From assembly GCA_009775125.1 (NCBI GenBank), contig VSPD01000002.1, positions 71,748-135,747 of the forward strand: a stretch of DNA of 64,000 nt, in the 5' to 3' direction. Positions 7,392 to 16,936 of the stretch are shown here, in pieces. A program made the translations under genes and the position numbers. The number at the start of each line of letters is the position of its first letter. Position 1 is the stretch's first letter. The notes beneath the pieces were generated by a model. The model ran no database searches. It was given only the letters and a program-made list of their open reading frames with translations, and was not told where the DNA came from. Source of the DNA: Muribaculaceae bacterium (GTDB taxonomy: Bacteria > Bacteroidota > Bacteroidia > Bacteroidales > Muribaculaceae).

Positions 7392-9467
7392 ATGGATTTC
7401 AAATTAGATTCACAATACAACCCGACAGGCGACCAACCGCAAGCCATAGAGCAACTTGTGGCCGGCCTCAAAGACGGCACCCGGGCACAGACGCTTCTTG
7501 GCGTCACCGGTTCGGGCAAGACATTCACTATGGCGAATGTTATCGAACATGTAAATCGCCCTACGCTTATCCTTAGCCATAACAAAACTCTTGCCGCCCA
7601 GCTTTACAGCGAGTTCAAGCAGTTCTTCCCAAATAACTCGGTGCAGTATTTCGTATCATATTACGATTATTACCAACCCGAGGCTTATATACCCTCGGTC
7701 GACAAATATATCGAGAAGGACCTGATGATCAACGACGAAATCGACCGTCTGCGACTGGCCACCACCTCGGCATTGCTGTCGGGCCGACGCGACATTATCG
7801 TAGTGTCCTCCGTGTCGTGTCTTTATGGTATCGGAAATCCCGACGAGTATTTTTCATCGGCCATAGAAGTGAAAGTCGGTGAAAAAATCGCTCGAAACGT
7901 GTTGCTCCGTATGCTTGTAGAGGCCCTTTACTCCCGCAATGACACCGACATGCCCCGAGGCACTTTCCGTGTGAAAGGCGATACGGTCGATATCCGTCTG
8001 GCATACGAGGAAATTCTTCTCAGAATTGTATTTTGGGGCGATGAAATAGAATCAATTTCTTCGTACTACGCTCCGACCGGCGCATTGCTTGGCAAACATG
8101 AATCATTCAATATCTTTCCGGCCAACATTTTCGTGGCCACGCCCCAACGCCAGGCGGCGGCTATCGCTCAGATTCAGCTCGACCTCGGCGCCGAAGTCGA
8201 GAATTTCAAGCGCGAGGGCAAGGAACTCGAAGCAAAACGCCTCTATGAGCGCGTGACGTATGATGTGGAAATGATGAAGGAAGTGGGCTACTGCTCCGGC
8301 ATCGAGAATTACAGCCGGTATTTCGACGGACGGCTCCCGGGAACGCGTCCGTTCTGCCTGCTCGATTATTTCCCCGACGATTTCGTGACAATGATTGACG
8401 AGAGCCACGTGACCGTGCCGCAAATCCGCGCCATGTTCGGTGGCGATGTGTCACGAAAACGCAATCTTGTCGATTATGGATTCAGGCTTCAGGCGGCAAT
8501 GGATAACCGGCCTCTGCGTTTCGAAGAATTCGAAAGCCTTACCCATCAAACTATATATGTGTCGGCTACACCCGCCGACTACGAGTTGGAAAAATCGGAA
8601 GGCGTGGTCGTAGAGCAAGTGATACGTCCCACCGGGCTTCTCGACCCGCATATCACAGTACGGCCCTCGATGAACCAGATTGACAACCTGATGGAGGAAA
8701 TTCGCGTGCGTATCGAGCGCAACGAGCGCACCCTTGTCACCACGCTCACCAAGCGCATGGCGGAGGAACTGAACACTTACCTCCAAAAGACCGGCATAAA
8801 CACGGCATACATCCACAGCGATGTCGACACGATGGACCGCATCAAGATTCTCGACGACCTGAGAGCCGGCACTATCGACGTGCTCATAGGCGTAAACTTG
8901 CTCCGCGAGGGCCTCGATTTGCCGGAGGTGTCGCTTGTGGCAATTCTCGATGCCGACAAAGAAGGCTTCTTGCGAAGCCACCGCTCCCTCACCCAGACCG
9001 TCGGGCGTGCAGCCCGAAATATCAACGGCGAGGTGATAATGTATGCCGACAAAATCACCGAATCGATGCAGCAGACTATCGACGAAACCGAACGTCGACG
9101 TTCGCTCCAGCTTGATTATAATGAAAAGAACGGCATAACGCCCCAGGCAATCATCAAGGCTCGCAACTCCATAATCGGCATGGACGCGCCGGAAGAAAAC
9201 GCCGCCGACCGCACACGCGGACATTCCGGACAGGCAAAAAAACGGCAGCAGGCCACGCCGCGTCCATATACTCGCGAATTCACACACGAAGTGGACATAG
9301 CCGCCGACCCTGTGATACCTTACATGAACGCCGACGAGCTTCGACGCCATATCGACAGAAGCCGCGCCGCCATGATGAAAGCCGCCAAAGACATGGAGTT
9401 TATGGAAGCCGCACGTTTGCGCGACGAAATCATAAAGATGGAACAACACCTCGAATCAATGAAATGA
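7392..9467 (+). CDS. uvrB: Excinuclease ABC subunit B
   Basis: A 691-residue DNA-damage verification helicase of nucleotide excision repair; it is loaded by UvrA and cooperates with UvrC. Walker A is GVTGSGKT (37-44); the aromatic beta-hairpin that clamps DNA is at about 88-100 (SYYDYYQPEAYIP); the Walker B-type box is MIDESHVTVPQ (about 334-344); helicase motif VI is QTVGRAARN (about 537-545). The C-terminal UVR domain that binds UvrC is at about 645-688 (RLRDEIIKME). The length is standard. The stop is separated by a single base from the YgiQ start, so the two are translationally linked. uvrA is in the same window at 50809-53622. Confidence 0.97.
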   Translation: MDFKLDSQYNPTGDQPQAIEQLVAGLKDGTRAQTLLGVTGSGKTFTMANVIEHVNRPTLILSHNKTLAAQLYSEFKQFFPNNSVQYFVSYYDYYQPEAYIPSVDKYIEKDLMINDEIDRLRLATTSALLSGRRDIIVVSSVSCLYGIGNPDEYFSSAIEVKVGEKIARNVLLRMLVEALYSRNDTDMPRGTFRVKGDTVDIRLAYEEILLRIVFWGDEIESISSYYAPTGALLGKHESFNIFPANIFVATPQRQAAAIAQIQLDLGAEVENFKREGKELEAKRLYERVTYDVEMMKEVGYCSGIENYSRYFDGRLPGTRPFCLLDYFPDDFVTMIDESHVTVPQIRAMFGGDVSRKRNLVDYGFRLQAAMDNRPLRFEEFESLTHQTIYVSATPADYELEKSEGVVVEQVIRPTGLLDPHITVRPSMNQIDNLMEEIRVRIERNERTLVTTLTKRMAEELNTYLQKTGINTAYIHSDVDTMDRIKILDDLRAGTIDVLIGVNLLREGLDLPEVSLVAILDADKEGFLRSHRSLTQTVGRAARNINGEVIMYADKITESMQQTIDETERRRSLQLDYNEKNGITPQAIIKARNSIIGMDAPEENAADRTRGHSGQAKKRQQATPRPYTREFTHEVDIAADPVIPYMNADELRRHIDRSRAAMMKAAKDMEFMEAARLRDEIIKMEQHLESMK

Positions 9468-9468
9468 A

Positions 9469-11337
9469 ATGCCGCAGATAACCGACACCTACAAACTTAC
9501 CGACTGGCTTCCCACTTCCGTCAAAGAAGCCAAGGCCCGTGGATGGGACGATGTGGATATAGTCCTGTTTTCAGGCGATGCATATGTCGACCATCCATCA
9601 TTTGCCGCGGCTGTAATCGGACGAAGCCTTGAAGCGGCCGGCTTCAAGGTGGCAATAGTCCCGCAACCTAATTGGCAGGACGACCTCCGCGATTTCCGTA
9701 AATTCGGCCGCCCACGTCTGTTTTTCGGCGTTTCGGCCGGAGCCATGGATTCGATGGTGAACCACTACACCGCCAATCGCCGACGACGCTCCGACGACGC
9801 ATATACTGCCGGCGGGCGCCATGGCGCGCGCCCCGACTATCCTACTATTGTATATAGCAAAATTTTACGCGACCTTTGGCCCGACGTTCCTGTTATTGCC
9901 GGCGGCATAGAGGCATCCCTGCGCCGCCTTTCGCATTACGATTATTGGGAAGACCGGCTTCGTCCGTCAATCCTGCTCGACGCTCCCGCCGACATGCTGC
10001 TCTACGGCATGGGCGAACGCACCATAGTCGAACTGGCCCGGCGTCTCGATGCCGGAGAAAAAATAGGAGATATAACCGACCTCCCTCAAAGCGTGATTCT
10101 CACATCGGCCTCTCGGATTCCGCAAGCCGACGCCGACAATATCGTGCTAAATTCTTGGGACGATTGCCGACGCGACCGAAGATTGCAATCGGCCAATTTC
10201 AAACATATCGAGCAGCAAAGCAACCGCATGGACGGCGGAGCCACGCTGTGGCAGCAATATGCACGACGTGCCGTAAAGGTAAATCCGATGCTGCCGGCAA
10301 TGGAGCAAGGGGAAATCGACGCATCTTTCGATCTTCCTTTCACCCGCATGCCCCATCCACGTTACAAAGGAAAGCGTATCCCGGCATATGAAATGATAAG
10401 ACACTCCGTCAATCTTCATCGAGGCTGCTTCGGCGGATGTGCCTTCTGCACCATTTCGGCACACCAGGGAAAATTCATATCATCACGGTCGAAGGAATCT
10501 ATCTTGCGCGAGGTGCGTCAGGTCACCCGTATGCCCGATTTCAAGGGCTACATTTCCGATCTTGGCGGCCCTTCGGCAAATATGTATGCCATGGGCGGAC
10601 GCGACCGCTCTATATGCGCCCGCTGCATGCGCCCGTCTTGCCTTCACCCCAAGCCTTGTCCCAACCTCGACACCGACCACCGTCCGCTCCTCGACATCTA
10701 CCATGCCGTAGACGCTATTCCGGAAGTAAAAAAATCTTTCATCGGGTCCGGCGTTCGCTACGACCTTTCCATGCACCATACCGGGGTTAAAGAAATAGAC
10801 GAGGCCAACAGAAAATACAACGAGGAACTGATCGCCGACCATGTAAGCGGCCGCCTGAAAGTTGCGCCGGAACACACCGTCGACCGCGTGCTTGAAATCA
10901 TGCGCAAACCTTCGTTTCAATTATTCCACGACTTCAAGCGCATATTCGACCGCGTGAACCGCGAAAGCGGTTTGCGCCAGCAGTTGATACCTTATTTTAT
11001 ATCAAGCCATCCCGGATGCCACGAGGCGGACATGGCCGAGCTTGCCGTTGAGACAAAAGACCTCGACTTTCATCTCGAACAAGTTCAAGACTTCACTCCT
11101 ACTCCAATGACCGTAGCCACCGAAATATATTATTCCGGCGTGCATCCATATACAGGCGAGAAAATTTACACTGCCACCCGTCCGGAAGAAAAACTGGCCC
11201 AACGCAAATATTTCTTTTGGTACGACTCTACCTATCGCGCCGACATCACCGCTTCACTCCGGCGCATACACCGCCCCGACCTGATTCGCCGCCTCTACCC
11301 TGCCCCCAATGTCCGAAATAGGAAATCTGAACATTAA
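9469..11337 (+). CDS. YgiQ family (UPF0313) radical SAM protein
   Basis: A 622-residue radical SAM enzyme. The iron-sulfur cluster motif is C320-x3-C324-x2-C327 (HRGCFGGCAFCTI), preceded by the family's N-terminal B12-binding-like domain (about 1-200, with RLFFGVSAGAMDSMVNHY and VIAGGIEASLRRLSHYDYW). A second Cys cluster, CARCMRPSCLHPKPCPN (about 384-400), and the C-terminal DUF3362-like region with DFTPTPMTVATEIYYSG are present. The reaction is unknown for the family. The gene starts one base after uvrB. The usual length is 600-700 residues, so it is complete. Confidence 0.92.
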   Translation: MPQITDTYKLTDWLPTSVKEAKARGWDDVDIVLFSGDAYVDHPSFAAAVIGRSLEAAGFKVAIVPQPNWQDDLRDFRKFGRPRLFFGVSAGAMDSMVNHYTANRRRRSDDAYTAGGRHGARPDYPTIVYSKILRDLWPDVPVIAGGIEASLRRLSHYDYWEDRLRPSILLDAPADMLLYGMGERTIVELARRLDAGEKIGDITDLPQSVILTSASRIPQADADNIVLNSWDDCRRDRRLQSANFKHIEQQSNRMDGGATLWQQYARRAVKVNPMLPAMEQGEIDASFDLPFTRMPHPRYKGKRIPAYEMIRHSVNLHRGCFGGCAFCTISAHQGKFISSRSKESILREVRQVTRMPDFKGYISDLGGPSANMYAMGGRDRSICARCMRPSCLHPKPCPNLDTDHRPLLDIYHAVDAIPEVKKSFIGSGVRYDLSMHHTGVKEIDEANRKYNEELIADHVSGRLKVAPEHTVDRVLEIMRKPSFQLFHDFKRIFDRVNRESGLRQQLIPYFISSHPGCHEADMAELAVETKDLDFHLEQVQDFTPTPMTVATEIYYSGVHPYTGEKIYTATRPEEKLAQRKYFFWYDSTYRADITASLRRIHRPDLIRRLYPAPNVRNRKSEH

Positions 11338-11359
11338 ATTTTCATTATAAATTATTTTT

Positions 11360-13477
11360 ATGAATCTAATCAAATCTCTTGCAATGGCTTCATCGGCTGC
11401 GCTGCTTCTCACAGCTTGCTCTCAGAAGCAGGCCGACGATGAGCAGATCATCGACCGCCCCGACTTCAAGAGCCAGACCGGTGTTTTCGACATCGACGCT
11501 CTCGAAGCACTCGGACGTGTTACCGAACCGGTTGTCTCTCCCGACGGAAAAAAAATCCTGTTCGGCATCTCCTATGAGAGCCTCGAACAGAACAAGTCGA
11601 ACCGCGACCTCTATGTGATGAACGTCGACGGCTCCGACCAAACACGTATCACCCGCACTGCAAAATCCGAAAACTCCGCTGTTTGGCTTTCCGACGGACG
11701 CATCGCGTTCCTCTATCCCGACAGCGATGGCAACGCCCAGGTGTGGGTAATGAACGCCGACGGCTCCGGACGCCAACAAATTTCTGATGTTGAAAAAGGC
11801 GTAAACGGATTCCTTTTCTCTCCCGACGAGCAGAAAGTAATCCTGATTGGAAATGTGAAATATTCACAAGATGCCGCCGACATCTACCCCGACCTGCCAA
11901 AAGCAACCGGCCGTGTCGTCGACGACCTGATGTACAAACACTGGGATGAATGGGTTACAGAAATACCGCATCCCTTTGTCGGCAATTTCTCCGGCTCCAA
12001 AATCACCGACCTTGTCGACATACTCGAAGGCGAACCTTACGAGTCGCCAATGAAACCTTTCGGCGGCGTTGAATCGTTCGCATGGTCCAATGATTCACAA
12101 TCCGTAGTTTATACCTGCCGCAAGAAAACAGGTCTTGAATATGCAATCTCCACCAATTCCGACCTTTTCCTTTACAATCTTTCCGACAAAAGCGTAAAGA
12201 ATCTCACCGAAGGCATGATGGGCTATGACACAATGCCCAAATTCTCGCCCGACGGCACAAAGATGGCATGGCTGTCGATGGAACGCGACGGCTATGAGGC
12301 CGACAAAAACCGCCTGATGGTACGCGACATGGCTTCCGGCGAAATCACCGACCTCACTACCGACTGGGACTACACAATCGAAGAATTCGCTTGGAATCCC
12401 AACGGCAAGTCGCTTTGGTTCATCGCCTACCACCAGGGCGTAGCTCCGGTATTCTCAATAGACGTTGACTCAAAAGCAGTGACTACCGTAGCGGAAGATG
12501 TCTGCGACTTCAATTCACTCTCTCCTGTAAGCGAGACTGCCGTTGTTACAATGGCGCACTCTATGCTTCGCCCCAACGAAGTATATCTCATCGACGGCTC
12601 GGATGCAAAAGGCAAACGCATCACCGCGGTCAATGACGATATTTTCAACCAGCTGCGCATGCCCTCTGTCGAAAAACGTATGGTGCCCACCACCGACGGC
12701 AAGCAGATGCTCACATGGGTTGTGAAACCTCAGGATTTCGACTCCACAAAGACATACCCGTCTATCCTTTACTGCCAGGGAGGCCCCCAAAGCGCAGTAA
12801 GCCAATTCTGGTCCTACCGCTGGAACCTTGCATTGATGGCTTCTAACGGTTATGTCATGATTGCCCCCAACCGTCGCGGCGTTCCGGGCTTTGGCACCGA
12901 ATGGGAAGAACAAATCTCCAAGGACTATCCCGGCCAGAACATGCGCGACTACCTCGCCGCTGTCGACGACATGAAAAAAGAATCCTACATCGACCCGGCC
13001 CGTATCGGCGCAACAGGAGCTTCCTACGGCGGCTTCTCGATATATTGGCTCGCAGGCAACCACAACGGACGCTTCGCCTGCCTCCTCGCTCATGCCGGCA
13101 TTTTCAACACAGAAACACAATATCTCGAAACCGAAGAAATGTGGTTTGCCAACTGGGATATGGGTGGCGCTTTCTGGGAAAAAGACAACGCCGTGGCACA
13201 GCGCACACATGCCAACTCACCCCACCGCTTCGTCGACAAATGGACCGCGCCCATCATGATTTCTCACGGCGAATTCGACTACCGTATCCTCGCATCGCAA
13301 GGCATGATGGCTTTCAACGCCGCCAAGCTCCGCGGCATCCCTGCTGAAATGGTAATCTACCCCGACGAAAACCATTGGATTCTCAAACCTCAGAACGCCG
13401 TGATGTGGCAGCGTCTCTTCTTCCGCTGGTTCGACCGCTGGCTCAAGCCCGCACCCGAAGCCGACACCGCCAAATAA
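11360..13477 (+). CDS. S9 family prolyl oligopeptidase-type peptidase, lipoprotein
   Basis: A 705-residue envelope serine peptidase of the dipeptidyl-peptidase/acylaminoacyl-peptidase group. The N-terminus is a lipoprotein signal with lipobox LLLTACS (Cys 20), which places it on the cell envelope, most likely periplasm-facing or outer membrane. Residues about 50-430 contain beta-propeller repeats (PDGKKILFGISYE, SPDEQKVILIG, SPDGTKMAWLS). The catalytic alpha/beta-hydrolase domain follows with Ser555 in GASYGGF, Asp640 in GEFDYRI and His672 in DENHWIL. The likely task is trimming peptides after proteolysis, for amino-acid fermentation. The gene has its own intrinsic terminator at 13497-13533. 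Confidence 0.92.
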   Translation: MNLIKSLAMASSAALLLTACSQKQADDEQIIDRPDFKSQTGVFDIDALEALGRVTEPVVSPDGKKILFGISYESLEQNKSNRDLYVMNVDGSDQTRITRTAKSENSAVWLSDGRIAFLYPDSDGNAQVWVMNADGSGRQQISDVEKGVNGFLFSPDEQKVILIGNVKYSQDAADIYPDLPKATGRVVDDLMYKHWDEWVTEIPHPFVGNFSGSKITDLVDILEGEPYESPMKPFGGVESFAWSNDSQSVVYTCRKKTGLEYAISTNSDLFLYNLSDKSVKNLTEGMMGYDTMPKFSPDGTKMAWLSMERDGYEADKNRLMVRDMASGEITDLTTDWDYTIEEFAWNPNGKSLWFIAYHQGVAPVFSIDVDSKAVTTVAEDVCDFNSLSPVSETAVVTMAHSMLRPNEVYLIDGSDAKGKRITAVNDDIFNQLRMPSVEKRMVPTTDGKQMLTWVVKPQDFDSTKTYPSILYCQGGPQSAVSQFWSYRWNLALMASNGYVMIAPNRRGVPGFGTEWEEQISKDYPGQNMRDYLAAVDDMKKESYIDPARIGATGASYGGFSIYWLAGNHNGRFACLLAHAGIFNTETQYLETEEMWFANWDMGGAFWEKDNAVAQRTHANSPHRFVDKWTAPIMISHGEFDYRILASQGMMAFNAAKLRGIPAEMVIYPDENHWILKPQNAVMWQRLFFRWFDRWLKPAPEADTAK

Positions 13478-13496
13478 AACATACCACCGCTTCAAT

Positions 13497-13533
13497 AAAA
13501 AACTGCGACGGATTCACTCCGCCGCAGTTTTTT
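13497..13533 (+). terminator. Intrinsic terminator after the S9 peptidase gene
   Basis: AACTGCGACGGA (13501-13512) pairs with TCCGCCGCAGTT (13518-13529) with one A-C mismatch and a 5-nt loop, followed by TTTTTATT. The A-run before the stem makes it possibly bidirectional. Confidence 0.75.
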
Positions 13534-13626
13534 ATTACTCATCAGGCTTTTATCCATTGTATTTTTTGTTCCATATGCACAAATTTATGGAATTTTTCGT
13601 AATTTTGCACTTCAAACTGCACATAT

Positions 13627-15414
13627 ATGAAGAATATCCGCAATTTTTGCATAATAGCGCATATCGACCACGGCAAATCGACCCTTGCCGACCGACTTTT
13701 GGAATATACCAACACTATCGCCGCCAAGGACATGGAAGCGCAAGTGCTCGACGACATGGATCTCGAGCGCGAACGTGGCATCACAATCAAGAGCCATGCC
13801 ATACAGATGCGACATATCATCGACGGCGAGCAATACACCCTCAACCTTATCGACACCCCGGGGCACGTCGACTTCTCCTACGAGGTTTCACGCTCAATCG
13901 CCGCTTGCGAGGGAGCGCTTCTCATTGTAGACGCCTCGCAAGGCATCCAGGCGCAGACCATTTCCAACCTGTACATGGCAATCGACAACGACCTGGAAAT
14001 TATCCCGGTAATAAACAAGTGCGACCTCGATTCCGCCAAGCCCGACGAAGTTGAAGACCAGATTATCGACCTGCTTGGATGCGACCGTGAAGACATAATC
14101 CGCGCCTCCGGCAAAACAGGAATGGGCATCCCTGAAATATTGCAGGCGATTGTCGACCGCGTTCCCGCGCCCAAAGGCGACCCCGAAGCGCCGTTGCAGG
14201 CCTTGATTTTCGACTCGGTGTTCAACCCCTTCCGCGGCATCATCGCTTATTTCAAGATTGTCAACGGCACGATTCGCAAAAATGATTTCGTCAAGTTTGT
14301 GTCGACCGGAAAAGAATACCACGCCGACGAAATAGGCATCCTGCGCCTCGACATGGACCCTCGCAACGAGCTGTCGGCAGGCAATGTGGGCTACATTATT
14401 TCAGGCATCAAGACATCGAAAGAAGTGCGCGTGGGCGATACCATTACCCATGTCGAACGCCCCTGCGAATCAGCAATCGAAGGCTTCGAGGAAGTAAAAC
14501 CCATGGTATTTGCCGGCGTTTACCCCATCGAAACCGAGGACTTCGAGAACCTGCGCGCATCGCTCGAGAAACTGCAACTCAACGACGCATCGCTTACTTT
14601 CTCTCCAGAATCATCGGCAGCTCTCGGCTTCGGTTTCCGTTGCGGATTCCTTGGCCTGCTGCACATGGAGATTATCCAGGAACGCCTCGGACGAGAGTTC
14701 GACATGGACGTTATCACTACCGTCCCCAACGTATCCTACAAGGTCTACGACAAGAAGGGCGAGATGACCGAAGTGCACAACCCCTCGGGGCTACCGGATC
14801 CGACTCTCATCGACCATATAGAAGAACCTTATATCCGCGCCTCAATCATCACCGCAGCCGACTTCATCGGCCCGATCATGACCCTCTGCCTTGGCAAGCG
14901 TGGCGAACTAATCAAGCAGGAATATATCTCCGGAAACCGAATCGAACTCGTATTCGACTTGCCCCTTGGAGAAATCGTAATCGACTTCTACGATAAGCTG
15001 AAATCAATATCCAAAGGCTACGCTTCATTCGACTACCACATCCACGATTTCCGTCCGTCCCGCCTTGTAAAACTCGACATACTTCTCAACGGAGAGAGCG
15101 TCGATGCCCTGTCGACTCTAACACATGCCGACAACGCCGTAACCTTCGGCCGACGCATGTGCGAGAAGCTCAAAGAGCTTATCCCTCGCCAGCAATTCGA
15201 CATCGCCATACAGGCTGCCATAGGCGCAAAAATCATAGCCCGCGAAACAATCAAGGCCGTGCGCAAGGATGTTACAGCAAAGTGCTATGGCGGCGATATC
15301 TCACGAAAGCGCAAGCTACTCGAAAAGCAGAAAAAAGGAAAGAAGCGCATGAAGCAAATCGGCTCGGTAGAAGTGCCGCAGAAAGCATTCCTCGCAGTTC
15401 TCAAACTCGACTAA
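13627..15414 (+). CDS. lepA: Elongation factor 4 (LepA GTPase)
   Basis: A 595-residue translational GTPase that binds the ribosome and acts in initiation/ribosome assembly or back-translocation. G1 is AHIDHGKST (11-19), the switch II motif is DTPGHVDF (about 77-84), and G4 is NKCD (about 132-135). EF-G-like domains II-III follow, then the LepA-specific C-terminal domain with DIPRKRKLLEKQKKGKKRMK-like sequence (about 545-580) ending in KAFLAVLKLD. A TAATTTTG box at 13600-13607 upstream is a plausible -7 element, with no good -33 element. The gene ends at a strong hairpin terminator. Confidence 0.97.
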   Translation: MKNIRNFCIIAHIDHGKSTLADRLLEYTNTIAAKDMEAQVLDDMDLERERGITIKSHAIQMRHIIDGEQYTLNLIDTPGHVDFSYEVSRSIAACEGALLIVDASQGIQAQTISNLYMAIDNDLEIIPVINKCDLDSAKPDEVEDQIIDLLGCDREDIIRASGKTGMGIPEILQAIVDRVPAPKGDPEAPLQALIFDSVFNPFRGIIAYFKIVNGTIRKNDFVKFVSTGKEYHADEIGILRLDMDPRNELSAGNVGYIISGIKTSKEVRVGDTITHVERPCESAIEGFEEVKPMVFAGVYPIETEDFENLRASLEKLQLNDASLTFSPESSAALGFGFRCGFLGLLHMEIIQERLGREFDMDVITTVPNVSYKVYDKKGEMTEVHNPSGLPDPTLIDHIEEPYIRASIITAADFIGPIMTLCLGKRGELIKQEYISGNRIELVFDLPLGEIVIDFYDKLKSISKGYASFDYHIHDFRPSRLVKLDILLNGESVDALSTLTHADNAVTFGRRMCEKLKELIPRQQFDIAIQAAIGAKIIARETIKAVRKDVTAKCYGGDISRKRKLLEKQKKGKKRMKQIGSVEVPQKAFLAVLKLD

Positions 15415-15436
15415 GAAAATATTACATATAAATTTA

Positions 15437-15470
15437 ACGGACGCCTCAGAATAATCCCTGAGGCGTCCGT
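15437..15470 (+). terminator. Intrinsic terminator after lepA
   Basis: A perfect 13-bp stem (ACGGACGCCTCAG at 15437-15449, CTGAGGCGTCCGT at 15458-15470) with an 8-nt loop is followed by TTGCTTTATT. It lies between the convergent lepA and XRE regulator genes and could serve both. Confidence 0.8.
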
Positions 15471-15489
15471 TTGCTTTATTATACTTTGC

Positions 15490-16068
15490 CTATCTGCCGG
15501 CCGGAGTAAATATTTCAAAACTATTGTCTGAATAAAAAACCATGATCTGTTGCACCCTTTTGGTAGAGTCGGGCAAGAACGACACGCTCGTCTCTGGATT
15601 TACACGATGAGTAGCTTCCTCACGCACGGCTCTCCGAATATTGGAGTCTTGACCGGCGCTTTTTGTCTCAAAATCTACCGAAGTAGACGACATTTCACGC
15701 GGCGAAGTGTTATCGCGCTTAGATGGAGCAAAATCCGTTAACGAAATATCCGAGGATAAGTCAGAGCTATCTGCCTCTATATCAACAATATCAGAGTCTG
15801 AAACACCGGAAAAGAGGCCTTTTTGAGGCTCTGAGGTTTTCGCAGGCACATTCAACTCCATATCTCCATCGCCAAAAAGCAACCACATTATATTTAAATC
15901 CGGAAATGCCGCGTGAAGCTTAGAAATAACTTCATTGCTCACTTTTTTATTTCTACCGGACAATATTTGCGATAAAGTAGGACGAGAGATTTGCGCAGTA
16001 TCAGCAAGCACAGAAACAGGTATGCCGTTTACCTCCATATAACGTTTAAGACGCGCAACAATATCCAT
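15490..16068 (-). CDS. XRE-family helix-turn-helix regulator
   Basis: A 192-residue DNA-binding regulator. Residues about 5-65 form a Cro/C1-type HTH (VLADTAQISRPTLSQILSGR, recognition helix around RPTLSQILSG). A linker rich in Ser/Asp/Thr (about 75-150) looks disordered. The last 30 residues end in VQQIMVFYSDNSFEIF, a short conserved-looking C-terminal strand pair also seen in other Bacteroidales XRE proteins. No catalytic (LexA/peptidase) domain is visible. The promoter is clear at 16123-16153 and is overlapped by TTTGTAAAC repeats, which suggests autoregulation. The gene stands alone before about 870 bp of AT-rich DNA. Its targets and signal are unknown. Confidence 0.85.
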   Translation of the reverse strand: MDIVARLKRYMEVNGIPVSVLADTAQISRPTLSQILSGRNKKVSNEVISKLHAAFPDLNIMWLLFGDGDMELNVPAKTSEPQKGLFSGVSDSDIVDIEADSSDLSSDISLTDFAPSKRDNTSPREMSSTSVDFETKSAGQDSNIRRAVREEATHRVNPETSVSFLPDSTKRVQQIMVFYSDNSFEIFTPAGR

Positions 16069-16122
16069 AATTTGAAAAACTAAACAGTAAACAACGATTA
16101 ATAATTGTTATCTTTCACGTTG

Positions 16123-16153
16123 CAAATGTAATCATTATTTTTGTAAACTCAAA
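16123..16153 (-). promoter_or_regulatory. Predicted promoter of the XRE regulator
   Basis: On the minus strand TTTG (complement of 16150-16153), a 19-nt spacer and TACATTTG (complement of 16123-16130) match the Bacteroidetes consensus exactly. The start codon is about 55 nt downstream of the -7 box. Confidence 0.75.
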
Positions 16154-16235
16154 ATTAATATTTGTAAACGAATGCAATTCTGCATCACATCAGATTAACA
16201 ATTGAGAAACACACATGCGAGAATCATTTGTAAAC
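16140..16235. promoter_or_regulatory. Three TTTGTAAAC repeats, likely operators
   Basis: The 9-mer TTTGTAAAC occurs in direct orientation at 16140-16148, 16161-16169 and 16227-16235. The first two are 21 bp apart (two helical turns) and the third is 66 bp further (about six turns), so all three would face the same side of the DNA. The first lies in the promoter spacer and the second just upstream of the -33 element of the XRE gene. Binding by the XRE protein itself is an inference from this placement. Confidence 0.55.
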
Positions 16236-16936
16236 TTCTAAAATATTATTAAATTTACAATTTAATTCCACATATACAACTACTTATATAACTGCATTAT
16301 ATGTAGCGGCAATCCTCCAAAGTTTGCGCAACCCGAACCAAACCACCCAAATCATTAATTTAAACTTTACCAATTTTACATAACACGCTGAATTATAACA
16401 CATAAAATCCGATGTTAAAATATATTTAACTCATAAATTAACATTCCATGCCGCTCGCTCACTCTATTTACATTTGAGTATAGCGATTAATTTTCCAATA
16501 AAAGAGCGTTTTTTGAGTTAAGAATTGCCATCATCCGCGGATTAACAAAATTTACAGATATTACCTATTGTAACGGTTATTTTGTATCCTGTTTCGATTT
16601 GTTTTTGTTAATCGCACCAAAAATTTACATTTTCGGTTATTTTTCATTTTAAATCATGCTCTCTTGTATATATAACACATTTGCTCGCAAATTCGGATAT
16701 GTTATTTTATCGTTAGCTTGCTGTTTTTCAAGTTTTTAACAATGTTAATTATTGAAAATAAACTGTTGACATTTCAAAATTTGTGATCTCCCTTACATTC
16801 GTGCATAATTATTTAAATCTTGCAGCTCATAAATACGCCTGCATTCGACCTCGATTATACGCTTCGTTGAAACCCGAACTAAACCTTTCCTTATTTTGCA
16901 AGTCTTCATAATAACAATGTTCATATACGCATTATT
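16236..16936. other. AT-rich non-coding stretch
   Basis: About 700 bp of AT-rich sequence without a credible ORF on either strand. It contains a short inverted repeat GTTAAA-ATATA-TTTAAC (16414-16430) and many TTAAT/TTTACA-like runs. I see no tRNA, riboswitch or terminator in it. It could carry an unrecognised small RNA or regulator-binding sites, or be acquired low-GC DNA. Confidence 0.4.

Noticed and set aside
8451..9449. A 332-codon open frame opposite uvrB
   Set aside because: Antisense shadow; the plus strand encodes all UvrB motifs.
16140..16235. CRISPR-like array of TTTGTAAAC repeats
   Set aside because: Units are only 9 bp, spacing is irregular (21 and 66 bp), and no cas genes are present.
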